Source of the DNA: Synechococcales cyanobacterium C42_A2020_086
GTDB taxonomy: Bacteria > Cyanobacteriota > Cyanobacteriia > Elainellales > Elainellaceae
Assembly (NCBI GenBank): GCA_015272325.1
Contig: JACYLU010000002.1
Location: 248,001-312,000, forward strand
Length of the DNA stretch: 64,000 bases
Direction of reading: 5' to 3'
Position 1 is the first letter of the stretch, and the number at the start of each line of letters is the position of its first letter. Positions 1 to 9,599 of this stretch are shown here, one piece after another. The notes beneath the pieces are model-generated. The model was not told the origin of the DNA, ran no database searches, and saw only the letters and a program-made list of their open reading frames with translations. The translations under genes were made by a program, and so were the position numbers.

Positions 1-83
1 ACAATTACATATATATAATTACAACTTACAACGCTCGTTCTCTCATGTTCGTTCAATAGGGAGCGAGCGTTTGTCGTAGCAGT

Positions 84-1295
84 TTAGCCTGAAACAACGC
101 AAGGATCCAGCGATAGGTTCAGCGCAGATGCAGGCTGCAAGTTCTGTCTGGCGTCCGGCGGATGTCCTATAGCTGCTTGAAGTAGCGTATCTAAAGCAAC
201 GGCGCGAGCGGAGGCTTCAGGAGAACAGTCCATGCCAACGTGAGCGAGAATTGTCTGCCAGCGATGCAGCCAGTCATGCCGCCGCAAAGCATTGACTACA
301 TTGGTTCGGCGGATCCGCTCTAGCCGTTCTGGTTGGCTGTCTAGCTTGGATAGAATATCGCCTATCTCGGGGACATCAAACGGGATTTTAATCACCGCAT
401 CGTCCCAGTCAAAGTAATGGCGAAACACGGCTGTATCGGGCGGGTTACCAATCATTACCGTGCCTGCAGCAGCTCCTTCCATGAATCGATAGCCAATTTC
501 TTGCTTGCCGCCTGTTTTTTCCGGCTGGTTTGCATTTGCATGATTAGTCACGAAATAGCGGCTGCGTTTTAATAGATTGGCAATGAGCTGGCGATGCTGC
601 CTCGGATAGGGAACAAAGAAGGTCTTGCTGATTGCTGTGTCATAGAAGTAGTGCAGCCTGCCTGCCTCGGCGAGGGACAACAGAGACTCATGAGTCACGG
701 ACGATCGCCGTCCGATGTAAGCCACATCAATATGACGTCGTGGTAGAAGCGGGTACGGGCAGAAAGTGACGGTATCAACCCCTGGTGGCAAATAGCTGCA
801 GGGTCGTCCAGTCAGTTCTGCTACGAGATCAACGGCGTGATGTACTCCTACAAAAATATGATCAAATTCTCGCAGCAGCTCGATATGGGGCTGCCATCGC
901 TGCTCGATCAGCTCTTGCCATATTTCTACCAAATAGCAGGCCGCTTTCTGAGAACGTTGACGCCAATTCTTGAGGGAACGGATAGGGAAAATCCTAGATG
1001 GACTAGCTGCAATCATGAACAGCAAATCATAATCGCGATCTAGAGTAGTAGCATTTGGATCAGGGCTAAGGACACGAGCTAAAGATCGCGATCGAGTAAT
1101 TTTTTGGATTCCATTAAATACTTTTCGCGATCGATCATAGGATTGAGTTGGAATAAAGAAATCAGCGCAATCGACCTCAGCGATGATATCTTCAAATTCG
1201 TAAAGGCAAGAATCAGCAACGTGATGCTCTAAACCTCGATTAGACAAAATCAGGACACGAGAATTCTCATTATTGACAATATCCGCGCGAGCCAT
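84..1295 (-). CDS. CgeB/family 1-like glycosyltransferase
   Basis: Predicted GT-B glycosyltransferase of the CgeB/YkvP type, about 403 residues. The N-terminal half begins with a Rossmann-like strand (SRVLILSNRG), and the C-terminal half carries the typical nucleotide-sugar segment: QEIGYRFMEGAAAGTVMIG, then an acidic loop and a helical tail. Such enzymes move a sugar from a nucleotide donor to a surface glycan or protein; donor and acceptor cannot be told. The start at 1295 is chosen because GGAGGA lies 5 nt upstream of that ATG; the frame stays open 15 codons further up without a good ribosome site. It is a lone gene with no glycan-cluster neighbours, so its pathway is unknown. Confidence 0.75.
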   Translation of the reverse strand: MARADIVNNENSRVLILSNRGLEHHVADSCLYEFEDIIAEVDCADFFIPTQSYDRSRKVFNGIQKITRSRSLARVLSPDPNATTLDRDYDLLFMIAASPSRIFPIRSLKNWRQRSQKAACYLVEIWQELIEQRWQPHIELLREFDHIFVGVHHAVDLVAELTGRPCSYLPPGVDTVTFCPYPLLPRRHIDVAYIGRRSSVTHESLLSLAEAGRLHYFYDTAISKTFFVPYPRQHRQLIANLLKRSRYFVTNHANANQPEKTGGKQEIGYRFMEGAAAGTVMIGNPPDTAVFRHYFDWDDAVIKIPFDVPEIGDILSKLDSQPERLERIRRTNVVNALRRHDWLHRWQTILAHVGMDCSPEASARAVALDTLLQAAIGHPPDARQNLQPASALNLSLDPCVVSG

Positions 1296-1833
1296 ACTGA
1301 TCCTCCAGTCAGGGAATGCAACAAGGTGTGGAGATAGCATCCTGAATGAGCGGCTCAGAATTGCCTAGAGCCAACGAACTTGATCAAGCAACGTCGGTCA
1401 AGCCACAACAGATTCAACATTGTTCAATATTGGTGCTGACAGTTGGCCTGCGCCAGAATTCGCTCACCACAGTCAGGCAAACTCTGACGTTGCTCGTACA
1501 CAAGATGATGAGTATAGATAGACGATTAGATCGATAGGTTAAACCAATAGGTAGCCCTAGCGCTGCCGGTTGAACCCCTAGCTGAACCTCCAGCGTGAGT
1601 CCCACCTGTGTGAATCTACCTACACGCACTCTATGTGACAATAAACTAATAACAACAAACTAGTTCGTAGCAGCAAATCGTACGAGGCGACTAAAACAAT
1701 CTAAAAACAATCCAAAACACGACTAGCTACAGCGTATAGCAGTTCTTACGAGAAATTACGGACTATGGCTATGAATTTACCGAGACTTTACCTTTAGTAA
1801 AGATATGATTTTGATAGGCTAAAGAAATTACCA
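1296..1833. other. Gene-free stretch, nothing recognised
   Basis: About 540 bp between the glycosyltransferase start and the stop of the tandem GNAT gene. Short open frames here have no family resemblance and no convincing ribosome sites. No tRNA, strong hairpin or repeat was seen. Confidence 0.5.
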
Positions 1834-2820
1834 TCATTCTTGGGTCGTTAGGCGTTCAACAGTACAGCTTTCTATACGACACACCCGCCAATCAGGCAGC
1901 ACTGTTGCCCCAATTTGCTCATAGAACGCGATCGCTCGTTCATTCGATGTCTGCACGTGCCATTCCAGTCGGCCGTAATTTTGCTGCATCACCTGCCGTG
2001 CTAGATAAGCTAACATGCTTTTGCCAATGCCTCGACCGCGATAAGCCGGCAGCACAAATAAATCTTCAATAAATAATCCTGGCTGCGTCAAAAACGTGGA
2101 GTAGGTCGTGTATGTCACTGCTATACCCACAATCTGCTGGTTCTGTTCTGCCACTATTGCTTCAAGCCAGCCTTGGTCAAATAGGTGCGCTGCCAGTGCC
2201 TCGCTGCTGCCCGCGAAAGCCGCCGAACTGCCGTCAAATTCGATATTGGCACGAATCAACGCAAATAGCGCCTCTGCATCTTCAACATCCGCAGGACGCA
2301 GCCCAACCGCAGGTGGCAGTTGAATAGTTAGGGTAGACAAAGCCGTTCCCGTCAGGCGACAAATGCGGACATCGTCGAGCAAGATAGCGCCAATGCGTCG
2401 ATAAAAGCCAATCGCAGGCTCGTTCCAATCCAGCACGCTCCATTCTAGTCGTCTGACTCCTCGCGCTTGGGCTAATTTGGCGAGATGAGCAAATAGCGCT
2501 TTGCCAATGCCCTGTCCCCGGTAAGTCGGCAGCACAAACAAATCTTCTAAATACAGGCTCGGCTGCATCAGGACGGTGGAGTAGCTCGTAAAAAACAAAG
2601 CGAACCCGATTGCTTTCCCGTCAGACTCTGCCACCAGAGCCTCGATGCAAGGATTTTCGCCAAATAAGTGCTTTGCCAGAGCAGCCGCCGATCCAGTGAC
2701 CTCGGGCAAAAGCTGCTCATAGTCTGCTAAAGCCAGGATGAGCCGAAACACGGCCTCAGTATCTGCAGGCTGAGCAAAACGAATGCGAGTGGTCGGCGAT
2801 ACAGGAGCGGTATCTGGCAT
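1834..2820 (-). CDS. Tandem GNAT N-acetyltransferase (two fused domains)
   Basis: Two complete GNAT acetyltransferase domains in one 328-residue chain, roughly residues 8-160 and 170-322. Each has the acetyl-CoA loop (YRGQGIGKALF and YRGRGIGKSML), preceded by an LEDLFVLP or IEDLFVLP strand and followed by the RLEW and FY.(R/E)(R/Q)IGA segments. The halves are clearly homologous, so this is an internal duplication. The YSTxLxQPxLxxEDLFVxPxYRG pattern is like that of spermidine/diamine and thialysine N-acetyltransferases (SSAT family), so a small amine or amino-acid substrate is a reasonable inference. It is transcribed toward the glycosyltransferase gene, and no operon partner is evident. Confidence 0.85.
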   Translation of the reverse strand: MPDTAPVSPTTRIRFAQPADTEAVFRLILALADYEQLLPEVTGSAAALAKHLFGENPCIEALVAESDGKAIGFALFFTSYSTVLMQPSLYLEDLFVLPTYRGQGIGKALFAHLAKLAQARGVRRLEWSVLDWNEPAIGFYRRIGAILLDDVRICRLTGTALSTLTIQLPPAVGLRPADVEDAEALFALIRANIEFDGSSAAFAGSSEALAAHLFDQGWLEAIVAEQNQQIVGIAVTYTTYSTFLTQPGLFIEDLFVLPAYRGRGIGKSMLAYLARQVMQQNYGRLEWHVQTSNERAIAFYEQIGATVLPDWRVCRIESCTVERLTTQE

Positions 2821-2938
2821 GAATACGAGCGACTCAAAGTCTAGTCAGACACTCTCAGACAATCATAGAGGATTGACCCATTGGCTTCAGCACATCTTTC
2901 AGCACACCACAGAGCGCAAGGGTCATGCAATCGCCGTT

Positions 2939-4144
2939 TTACCGCAACCAGCTCTTGAGCCGTGCTGCTACCTGCGGCCGCCGCAGTTTTCGCATCGCTT
3001 TCGTCTGAATTTGCCGCACCCGCTCGCGGGAGAGATTAAAAATGCCGCCGACTTCTTCTAGGGTGTGCGTTTCCCCAGTCGTCAGCCCATAGCGAAGGGC
3101 AATGATATCGCGTTCTCGCTCGGTTAGCACTTCTCCCAGCACGTTGTAGATTTCTTGCCGCATCATCGCTTCGCTCATCTGGGCTTCTGGCGATTGGGTG
3201 CTGCTATCTTCGAGCAGTTCCATCAGCTCAGTGTCCTCTCCTTTGCCCACACGATGATTCAGCGACAGCGACCGCCGCCGCACTTGCTGCAAATTCCGGA
3301 GCTGGTCGGGGGTCATGTCGAGGGCTTGAGCCAATTCTGCCTCGGTAGGGTTACGATTCAACTCCTTTCGCAGTTCCCGATGCGCTTTCTTCAGCTTGTT
3401 GAGTTTTTCGACAATGTGAATTGGCAACCGAATGGTGCGGGCATCATTGGCAATCGTGCGAGTAATCCCCTGACGAATCCACCAGTAGGCATAGGTGGAA
3501 AACTTATAGCCTTTGTCGGGATCAAACTTTTCGGTGGCTCGATTCAGCCCCAAGGCCCCTTCCTGAATTAAATCGAGGAATGGTACACCTCGGTTTAAAT
3601 AGCGCTTAGCAATGGACACCACCAATCGCAAGTTCGAGCGGATCATTTTGCGTTTAGCCACCCGGCTAACGTACAGCCGATGCTCAAGCTGCCGCTCGGT
3701 TAAGCCCAGCTGCATCGCAATATCGGTTTTCGTCGGAGTGCGTCCCAAGGTTTCGTGGAGCTGGTCTCGCAGCACTTCAATTTCCGCCAAAAATTTGACT
3801 CGCCGCGCTAATTCCACCTCTTCATCGGGCTTGAGGAGAGGATAACGCGCCATTTCTTTAAAGAAAGCCCCTACAGCATCATCAGAAACGGTCTTGCGAT
3901 AACCCGAAGCTCGGCTGGCAATCAAATCTTCGAGGTCCTCTTCAGAACCAAATTCGATCACGCTTGCCATTTCGTTGCCTTCGACGACTCTAGCCGCTTC
4001 AGAAATATCGAGGGATTGCACATCGGTGGTTTCGACATCTGCGAAGAAAGGCTCCGATGCCGTTCCAACTCGTAAAGCATCTGCTGAATGGAGCAACGAG
4101 TGGCTCAGCACCCGCTCAGAGTTGTGATTGAATAACGCAGTCAT
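2939..4144 (-). CDS. sigC: Group 2 RNA polymerase sigma factor, SigC-like
   Basis: Sigma-70 family factor of the RpoD/group 2 type, 401 residues. Order: a divergent N-terminal region, region 1.2 (DAVGAFFKEMARYPLL), regions 2.1-2.4 (NLRLVVSIAKRYLNRGVPF...DLIQEG, YKFSTYAYWWIRQGITR), region 3, and region 4 with a helix-turn-helix (TLEEVGGIFNLSRERVRQIQ). Length and the long divergent N-terminus fit cyanobacterial SigC, which serves in stationary-phase and nutrient responses; the paralogue assignment is from memory of family features, not a tree. The listed ATG has AAGGA only 1 nt before it, which is unusual. A second in-frame ATG at 3976 has AAGG at better spacing, so translation could start there. 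A long gene-free region lies upstream. Confidence 0.88.
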   Translation of the reverse strand: MTALFNHNSERVLSHSLLHSADALRVGTASEPFFADVETTDVQSLDISEAARVVEGNEMASVIEFGSEEDLEDLIASRASGYRKTVSDDAVGAFFKEMARYPLLKPDEEVELARRVKFLAEIEVLRDQLHETLGRTPTKTDIAMQLGLTERQLEHRLYVSRVAKRKMIRSNLRLVVSIAKRYLNRGVPFLDLIQEGALGLNRATEKFDPDKGYKFSTYAYWWIRQGITRTIANDARTIRLPIHIVEKLNKLKKAHRELRKELNRNPTEAELAQALDMTPDQLRNLQQVRRRSLSLNHRVGKGEDTELMELLEDSSTQSPEAQMSEAMMRQEIYNVLGEVLTERERDIIALRYGLTTGETHTLEEVGGIFNLSRERVRQIQTKAMRKLRRPQVAARLKSWLR

Positions 4145-5547
4145 ATCCTTAGGGGTAGTTGGGTTGAGATGAGATCGATGAGATGAGAGTGGAATTGCAA
4201 GGGATAATAACAGGAACTGAACAGATTAGTCAGAACACCATAGAAATGTTTAAGGTGAGGGATTGGGTAAGCGTAGACTTCTAAAACCTTTTCTCTCTGT
4301 ACGGTAGAGCAACCTGCTTCGCCATCCGGGGACGGTCTATTGAATGGTTTTCAATCGCCAATCAACGAGTCGATTAACACAGTGCATCTAGAGTCACGGT
4401 TCGAGATAATTCAGCATAGGGGATGCTTTTGAAATGATGTTTGCTTAGGGATGCTATTGAATACACAAATCAATGGATCCGAATCAATATCAATCAATCG
4501 GCACCAATTTACTCGATAGATTCAGATAGAAACCTTTCAGCTCTAACTCCCGAGAGCGTTACCGCTTAGGTGGACTAAAGCTGCCTTTGACAGCGCTCAT
4601 GCATTCCAGTACGCAGTCAAGATGAACTGTTTAACGCTGCAACTGAGAGCTTACTCTCTTCACCCTACTCGAGGAAAAATTCGCTCTGCATGCCCGACCA
4701 AACTTCCGACTTAAGGCTAATCTACAAGACTATACGCCTGTGTCAAGCCTATCGTTAGACAGAGAGCTATTCTCTCTAAACACGCTGCAAACGTTTCAGT
4801 CTTTCAAAATCCAGCTACAGGGTAGTTGATTCTTCTCCTAACCACAATTTATGGGTCATCGGTGCTTGTGCAGTCAGAGATCAACAACGCAATCACACGA
4901 TAGGAATGGAACCCCCTAATTGCTGATCCTCAACCAATGTTCAGCTTGGCTGAAGGTGAGTCTAATATAGCAGCCTCTCGTCGGATGGCAAGTGGTTGGA
5001 GCAGAAATTTTTTAAAATCGAGCGATGATAGGTGCACTTATCAGATTGTTGCCTGCTCATTTTCCTTGCCGTCTATCGGTTTAGGTTGAGGTAGACCCTC
5101 TTTAAATCGAACGCGGACACAAAGGTTTAGTGAGGCTCAACGGTTGAGCTGGGCGCTGCTCTGCCCCTTTTTCGCTACGGACCTAACAGCGTCAGTTGCT
5201 TTGAGAACGGTGCATTCTCAGATGGCAGTTTAAGTTATGTTGATGATCTTCAACTTTTGTATCAAGGTCTTATCGGCAGCTCAGCCGCTCGCCGGTTCGT
5301 TCGGATCGGAATTTGCATCAGGCTAGAAAAGGCGACCGCTCTTTCGCTACCCCTACCTAGTGCGTTTCTCCTTAGCACAGGCTGGCAGCGCTACCCTTGC
5401 AGCGCCACAAAAGATTTCTGACGACGGAACACGACCTCCATGCAGCGTTGAATTTGTACAATTTCCGGCTGTAGACGCTGCATCTGGGAAGTCAGTCTGT
5501 TACACTAGCAGCCACCGCCTGATGTCTCGCCCCGTTGTCATGATCCA
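4145..5547. other. 1.4 kb gene-free region between divergent sigC-like and priA genes
   Basis: No supported gene on either strand. The one open frame of note (5360-5563, plus) has no family resemblance and runs into the priA start. The stretch is richer in A/T and less codon-like than its flanks. It must hold the promoters of both divergent genes. No tmRNA, 6S, SRP or RNase P core motif was recognised. An unannotated small RNA or a long sigC leader is possible. Confidence 0.55.
4719..4746 (-). promoter_or_regulatory. Candidate sigma-70 promoter for the SigC-like gene
   Basis: On the minus strand TTGACA (perfect -35, 4741-4746) is followed after 16 nt by TAGATT (4 of 6 to TATAAT, 4719-4724). 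It points toward the sigC-like gene about 575 bp away, which would mean a long leader. A chance match is quite possible. Confidence 0.3.
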
Positions 5548-8079
5548 ATGGACACAAGTGTGATTGCTCCGGCCCTGCCACAGTTTGCGGCGGAGTCATC
5601 TGCTCTCTATTCATCGTCAGCTCGATCATCGCCTCAATGGGTGGAGGTCTTGGTGGACGGTCCAGGTGTGCAAGGGCTTTACACCTACTCGCTACCCAAT
5701 GATCTCATCGTAGAGCCGGGCGATATCCTCAGCGTCCCCTTTGGGGCACACCAAGTCGGAGCAATTGCCATCCAGCTTTTGCAGCAGCCGCCAACTGAGG
5801 TCGATGCCACCGCACTGCGTCCCGTCGGGGAAATAATTAGTCGCGGCTTTTTCCCAGCAGCCTATTGGGGGTTACTACAGCGTGTCGCTGACTATTACGC
5901 TACACCTTTAATGCAGGTGATCCGGGTGGCTCTCCCGCCTGGGTTGTTAGGTCGCTCCCAGCGCCGCATCCGGCTTCGTGCCGCAGCTGCATTGCCACCT
6001 CCGATTCATCCAGCGGCTCAGCGGCTGTTACAGTTGCTGCAGTCCCAGAAGCAGGGAGATTATTCTTGGCGCTATTTGCAACAGCAGGTGCGAGGTGCTC
6101 AGCATGGGTTGAGAGAACTGCTGCATCAGGGATGGGCAGAGAGCTATCTCGATGCGCCAACGCCTGTTCGTCCGAAGCAGCGGCAAGCTGTGACGCTCAC
6201 GACTCAGAGTCCGGATCTTGAGCTTAGCCCGCGTCAGCGCGAAATTGTAGATGTGCTGAAACGACGTGGCGGCGAGATGTGGCTGCAAGATCTGCTGCAG
6301 ACCTGCCATGTCAGTTCTTCAGTGCTAAGAACGCTGGAGCAGAAAGGCTATTTGGTGGTTCAGCCTCGGGAGGTGCTGCGACTAGAGCAGACGCTGGCCT
6401 CACCCGATCAGCCAAAGCTGCTCACAACGGCTCAAGCCGCGGCTTTAGACGCTATCACTGCGTTGCAGGGCTACCGATCCGTGCTGTTGCATGGAGTTAC
6501 GGGGTCGGGGAAAACAGAGATTTATTTGCAGGCCATTGCTCCTTGCTTGCAACGTCACCAGTCGGCTCTGGTCTTGGTGCCCGAAATCGGTCTAACGCCG
6601 CAGATTACCGATCGGTTCCGAGCACGTTTTGGCGAGCGAGTGCGGGTTTATCACAGTGCTTTATCGGAAGGAGAGCGCTACGATACCTGGCGACAGATGC
6701 TCAGCGGGACGCCCCAGGTTGTGATTGGCACCCGCTCAGCAGTGTTTGCCCCTTTGCCTAACCTGGGACTGATCATTCTCGATGAAGAGCACGACAACAG
6801 CTTCAAGCAAGATCAGCCTGCTCCCTGTTACCATGCCCGCACGGTGGCTCAATGGAGAGCCGAACAGAACCATTGTCCGTTGATTTTGGGTTCCGCGACG
6901 CCGTCCTTAGAAACGTGGCTGGCAGCCCACAAGCAGCAGGCTGCATCTGCCTCTGTCGCATCCCATGATTCGCAGCCGTCCCCGCCGCTCTATCTGTCTC
7001 TACCGGAGCGCATCCAGGCTCGGCCGCTGCCGCCGATTCAGGTCATCGATATGCGGCAAGAATTTCATCAAGGCAATCGTTCGGTCTTTAGTCGTCCGCT
7101 GCAAACCGCCTTGGCAGACCTACGCCAGCGCCAGCAGCAGGCCCTCCTATTTATTCACCGCCGAGGCTACAGCACCTTTGTCTCCTGTCGCAGCTGTGGT
7201 TATGTCATGGAATGTCCGCATTGCGATGTGTCGCTCACCTATCACCAGCCTCGTGAGGGGGGTCATCAAACCTTGCGCTGCCACTACTGCGGCTTTGGGC
7301 AGAGCTATCCGCAGTCCTGTCCGGCCTGTGGCTCACCTTATCTCAAGCACTTTGGTAGTGGTACCCAACGCATTATGCAGGAGCTGACGGCCCGGTTTCC
7401 CGAATTGCGCTGTCTGCGTTTCGATAGTGATACAACGCGCACCAAAGGTTCCCACCGGGCGATCCTGCAGCAGTTTGCTCAGGGCGAAGCCGATGTTCTG
7501 GTGGGTACCCAAATGCTGACTAAAGGCATTGACTTGCCGCAAGTAACCCTGGTGGGCATCGTAGCAGCCGATGGCTTGCTGCACTTGGCAGACTACCGGG
7601 CCAGCGAACGCGCCTTTCAAACCCTGACCCAGGTAGCTGGACGCGCCGGGCGTGGCGAGGAACCCGGACAGGTCCTGCTGCAAACCTATTCCCCGCAGCA
7701 CCCAGTCATTCAGGCGGTAACCGAGCAAAACTATCCGGCGTTTGTCGAAACCGAACTGCAGCATCGCGCCGCCTTGAATTATCCACCCTATGGCAAACTT
7801 GTGCTGATTCGCTTCAGCAGTTTGGATGCTGCCTTGGTTCAGCGCACCGCCAATCAGGTGGCTTCGCAGCTTCAAGCCTGGATCAGTCGGGAGCATCTCG
7901 CGTGGGAATTGCTCGGTCCCACTCCAGCAACCATTGTGCGGGTGGCCCAACGCTACCGCTGGCAGGTCCTGTTGAAGGGCAACCTGAGCGCTGCACCGCC
8001 CCTCCTGTCCGATCTGCGAGCGATTTGTCCTGCTGGCGTAAGTCTAACGCTGGACGTAGATCCGCTGAATTTGCTTTAG
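5548..8079 (+). CDS. priA: Primosomal protein N' (PriA), replication restart helicase
   Basis: Superfamily 2 DNA helicase that recognises stalled or D-loop forks and reloads the replicative helicase; 843 residues, typical for cyanobacteria. An N-terminal DNA-binding domain begins at WVEVLVDGPG. The Walker A box GVTGSGKTE has its lysine at residue 322, followed by the DEEHD Walker B box. Eight zinc-binding cysteines (CRSCGY, CPHC, CHYCGF, CPACGS) lie at about residues 548-595, and the RecA-like C-terminal half has GTQMLTKGIDLPQVTLVG and QVAGRAGRG. All catalytic motifs are intact. The first about 30 residues are poorly conserved-looking, so the true start could be slightly downstream. Monocistronic, convergent with the ferredoxin gene. 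Confidence 0.96.
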   Translation: MDTSVIAPALPQFAAESSALYSSSARSSPQWVEVLVDGPGVQGLYTYSLPNDLIVEPGDILSVPFGAHQVGAIAIQLLQQPPTEVDATALRPVGEIISRGFFPAAYWGLLQRVADYYATPLMQVIRVALPPGLLGRSQRRIRLRAAAALPPPIHPAAQRLLQLLQSQKQGDYSWRYLQQQVRGAQHGLRELLHQGWAESYLDAPTPVRPKQRQAVTLTTQSPDLELSPRQREIVDVLKRRGGEMWLQDLLQTCHVSSSVLRTLEQKGYLVVQPREVLRLEQTLASPDQPKLLTTAQAAALDAITALQGYRSVLLHGVTGSGKTEIYLQAIAPCLQRHQSALVLVPEIGLTPQITDRFRARFGERVRVYHSALSEGERYDTWRQMLSGTPQVVIGTRSAVFAPLPNLGLIILDEEHDNSFKQDQPAPCYHARTVAQWRAEQNHCPLILGSATPSLETWLAAHKQQAASASVASHDSQPSPPLYLSLPERIQARPLPPIQVIDMRQEFHQGNRSVFSRPLQTALADLRQRQQQALLFIHRRGYSTFVSCRSCGYVMECPHCDVSLTYHQPREGGHQTLRCHYCGFGQSYPQSCPACGSPYLKHFGSGTQRIMQELTARFPELRCLRFDSDTTRTKGSHRAILQQFAQGEADVLVGTQMLTKGIDLPQVTLVGIVAADGLLHLADYRASERAFQTLTQVAGRAGRGEEPGQVLLQTYSPQHPVIQAVTEQNYPAFVETELQHRAALNYPPYGKLVLIRFSSLDAALVQRTANQVASQLQAWISREHLAWELLGPTPATIVRVAQRYRWQVLLKGNLSAAPPLLSDLRAICPAGVSLTLDVDPLNLL

Positions 8080-8167
8080 GCGAAAGCAGGAGTAACGCGA
8101 AGCAACGACCACTCTACCTCATCATTACCTCATCATTCTTCCGCATCGCTAGTGGAAATGGAGACGA

Positions 8168-8632
8168 CTAGTGAGATTTGCCTTGACGCTGCTTGCGGCG
8201 GTGAATAGCTACCATAGCCCGATCCACCGGAAAGCCCACGGTAGGAATGATTTGATACTTCCGCTCTTCCTCTAGTCTTTTTAGCTCGGTGTAATCAACC
8301 CAATGAATGCAGTCTACCGGGCAGGTATCAATTGCCTCCTGGATCACGTCTTCCAGGTCGCCATCTTGACGAATCACTCGGGAACGTCCATAGTCCGGTT
8401 CAATGTAGAACGTATTGCGAGCCACATGGGCGCAGTGCTTGCAGCCAATGCAGGTCACCTCATCGACATAGACTCCCTTCTGCCGCACCGCTCCTCCCAG
8501 TTCGGGTTCTAGTCCAGTTCGCTCAGGGGCATCCCGTAACCGTCCCCCTAGTTCCGGTTCTAGTCCCGTAGGAATGCCTGCCTCAGGCGAACCAGATAGC
8601 CAGTCATAACCCTCAGGAGTTTGATTGTCCAT
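8168..8632 (-). CDS. Single-cluster 4Fe-4S ferredoxin, ycf35-linked
   Basis: Small soluble ferredoxin, 154 residues, carrying one [4Fe-4S] cluster: CIGCKHC supplies Cys61, Cys64 and Cys67, and CPVDC supplies Cys104. A basic C-terminal tail follows (HRRKQRQGKSH). The start at 8632 has a near-perfect GGAGGA 4 nt upstream; the frame continues four codons further up. The acidic N-terminus contains the nonapeptide TGLEPELGG twice (residues 22-30 and 39-47), a recent short duplication visible in the DNA. It lies downstream of ycf35 and DUF2997 on the same strand, a linkage seen in other cyanobacteria (I believe Synechocystis Sll0662 is the counterpart). An electron-transfer partner is not identified. 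Confidence 0.88.
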   Translation of the reverse strand: MDNQTPEGYDWLSGSPEAGIPTGLEPELGGRLRDAPERTGLEPELGGAVRQKGVYVDEVTCIGCKHCAHVARNTFYIEPDYGRSRVIRQDGDLEDVIQEAIDTCPVDCIHWVDYTELKRLEEERKYQIIPTVGFPVDRAMVAIHRRKQRQGKSH

Positions 8633-8697
8633 AAAATCCTCCACTGGGAAGCAGCGCCCAGAACTTAGCCTTACTAAGAAGGCAGCGGAGAGAAATA

Positions 8698-8722
8698 GGA
8701 ATGTCGGTTCCCCCTACATTCC
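8698..8722 (-). other. Short hairpin between ycf35 and ferredoxin genes
   Basis: GGAATGT and ACATTCC form a perfect 7-bp stem with an 11-nt loop in the ycf35-ferredoxin gap. There is no T-run, so it may be a processing or attenuation element rather than a terminator. Confidence 0.3.
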
Positions 8723-8799
8723 ACACCCTCTACACTGCCGTGCTACCTAACTAGAAAAAGAACTAGAAAAAACAAAGCTGCACTAGGTCTTGCTATTAC

Positions 8800-9186
8800 C
8801 TAAGCAGACCAGCGCTGTAGCACTAGACGGATCGAGCCATCCTGCTGCTGCTCTTGCTCCGCCAACTGGAACCCCTGGCGTGCTGTTTCGTTCATCACCG
8901 TGTGATATGCATAGCGCTGCGTTACCCGCCGCAAAAATCCTTCCACCGAAAGGGGCTGCTGCCAGTACTGCAAATCGGCAACTAGCTCATATTGCTCCTC
9001 GTTGCGGCTGAAGCCGATATCATAGCCGTTCTCCTGCTCAATGACAATCTCAGCCGTACGAGTTTGACCGCGATAGCCACGCACAGGCTGAGGTCCGGAC
9101 TTCCAAGAAATGTTGAGATCAGTTAGAGCGGCTTGTAAGGAATTAAGATCTCGAATTTGGGTTTTGATCTGGCTAAAGTGTGACAT
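8800..9186 (-). CDS. ycf35: Ycf35 family protein (DUF1257)
   Basis: 128-residue member of the DUF1257/Ycf35 family, conserved in cyanobacteria and some red-lineage plastids. Its biochemical role is unknown. The family start MSHFSQIKTQ is obvious, so the start is placed at 9186; the frame stays open 20 codons further up and would overlap the DUF2997 gene. The protein ends with a conserved segment carrying YAYHTVMNETARQGF. It sits between DUF2997 (upstream) and the ferredoxin (downstream) on one strand, so the three are probably cotranscribed. The context suggests a redox-linked function, which is inference. Confidence 0.92.
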   Translation of the reverse strand: MSHFSQIKTQIRDLNSLQAALTDLNISWKSGPQPVRGYRGQTRTAEIVIEQENGYDIGFSRNEEQYELVADLQYWQQPLSVEGFLRRVTQRYAYHTVMNETARQGFQLAEQEQQQDGSIRLVLQRWSA

Positions 9187-9239
9187 GGGGAGACGTTGAG
9201 TAGAAGTAGCTTGGACGAAGGATTCTAATCGGGAAGGGG

Positions 9240-9446
9240 CTACCACTCGCTATAAGCGGTTTGGGTAGTTGATAAAGCCTGCTGTAACGGCTGAGCATAA
9301 TACTCAGAGGTTGTGTCTTGGCTGAGCACCTGACCCAGATGAGCTTCAATCGCGGCCGTTACCTCAGCACAGGAGGCACCCATAATGCCAGTAACCTTTT
9401 CCTGCACTCGACCATCTGGATAAATAATGAATTCCAGCGTTTCCAT
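9240..9446 (-). CDS. DUF2997 family protein, ycf35 partner
   Basis: 68-residue member of DUF2997, a small conserved protein usually encoded beside ycf35. It starts METLEFIIYPDGRVQEKVTG, the family's hallmark beta-hairpin, so the ATG at 9446 is preferred over an upstream in-frame start at 9491. A conserved cysteine follows (GASCAEVTAAIEAHLG). Function is unknown. It is the first gene of the apparent DUF2997-ycf35-ferredoxin operon; its stop lies 53 nt before the preferred ycf35 start. Confidence 0.88.
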   Translation of the reverse strand: METLEFIIYPDGRVQEKVTGIMGASCAEVTAAIEAHLGQVLSQDTTSEYYAQPLQQALSTTQTAYSEW

Positions 9447-9599
9447 CTTTCTCGATCCGTCCTCAGAATGACTGAGCGTTGCTAAAATCAACGTTGGTAA
9501 AAAACGTTATTGAATGCTGATGCACAGCATACAGCCCACTCTTGACGCTGATAGCCTCCTTGCCGTCTGACCCGCAAATGACGGTTCAGTTCATTCACT

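Noticed and set aside
5360-5563. Plus-strand 67-codon frame before priA
   Set aside because: No family-like sequence, overlaps the priA start, poor ribosome site.
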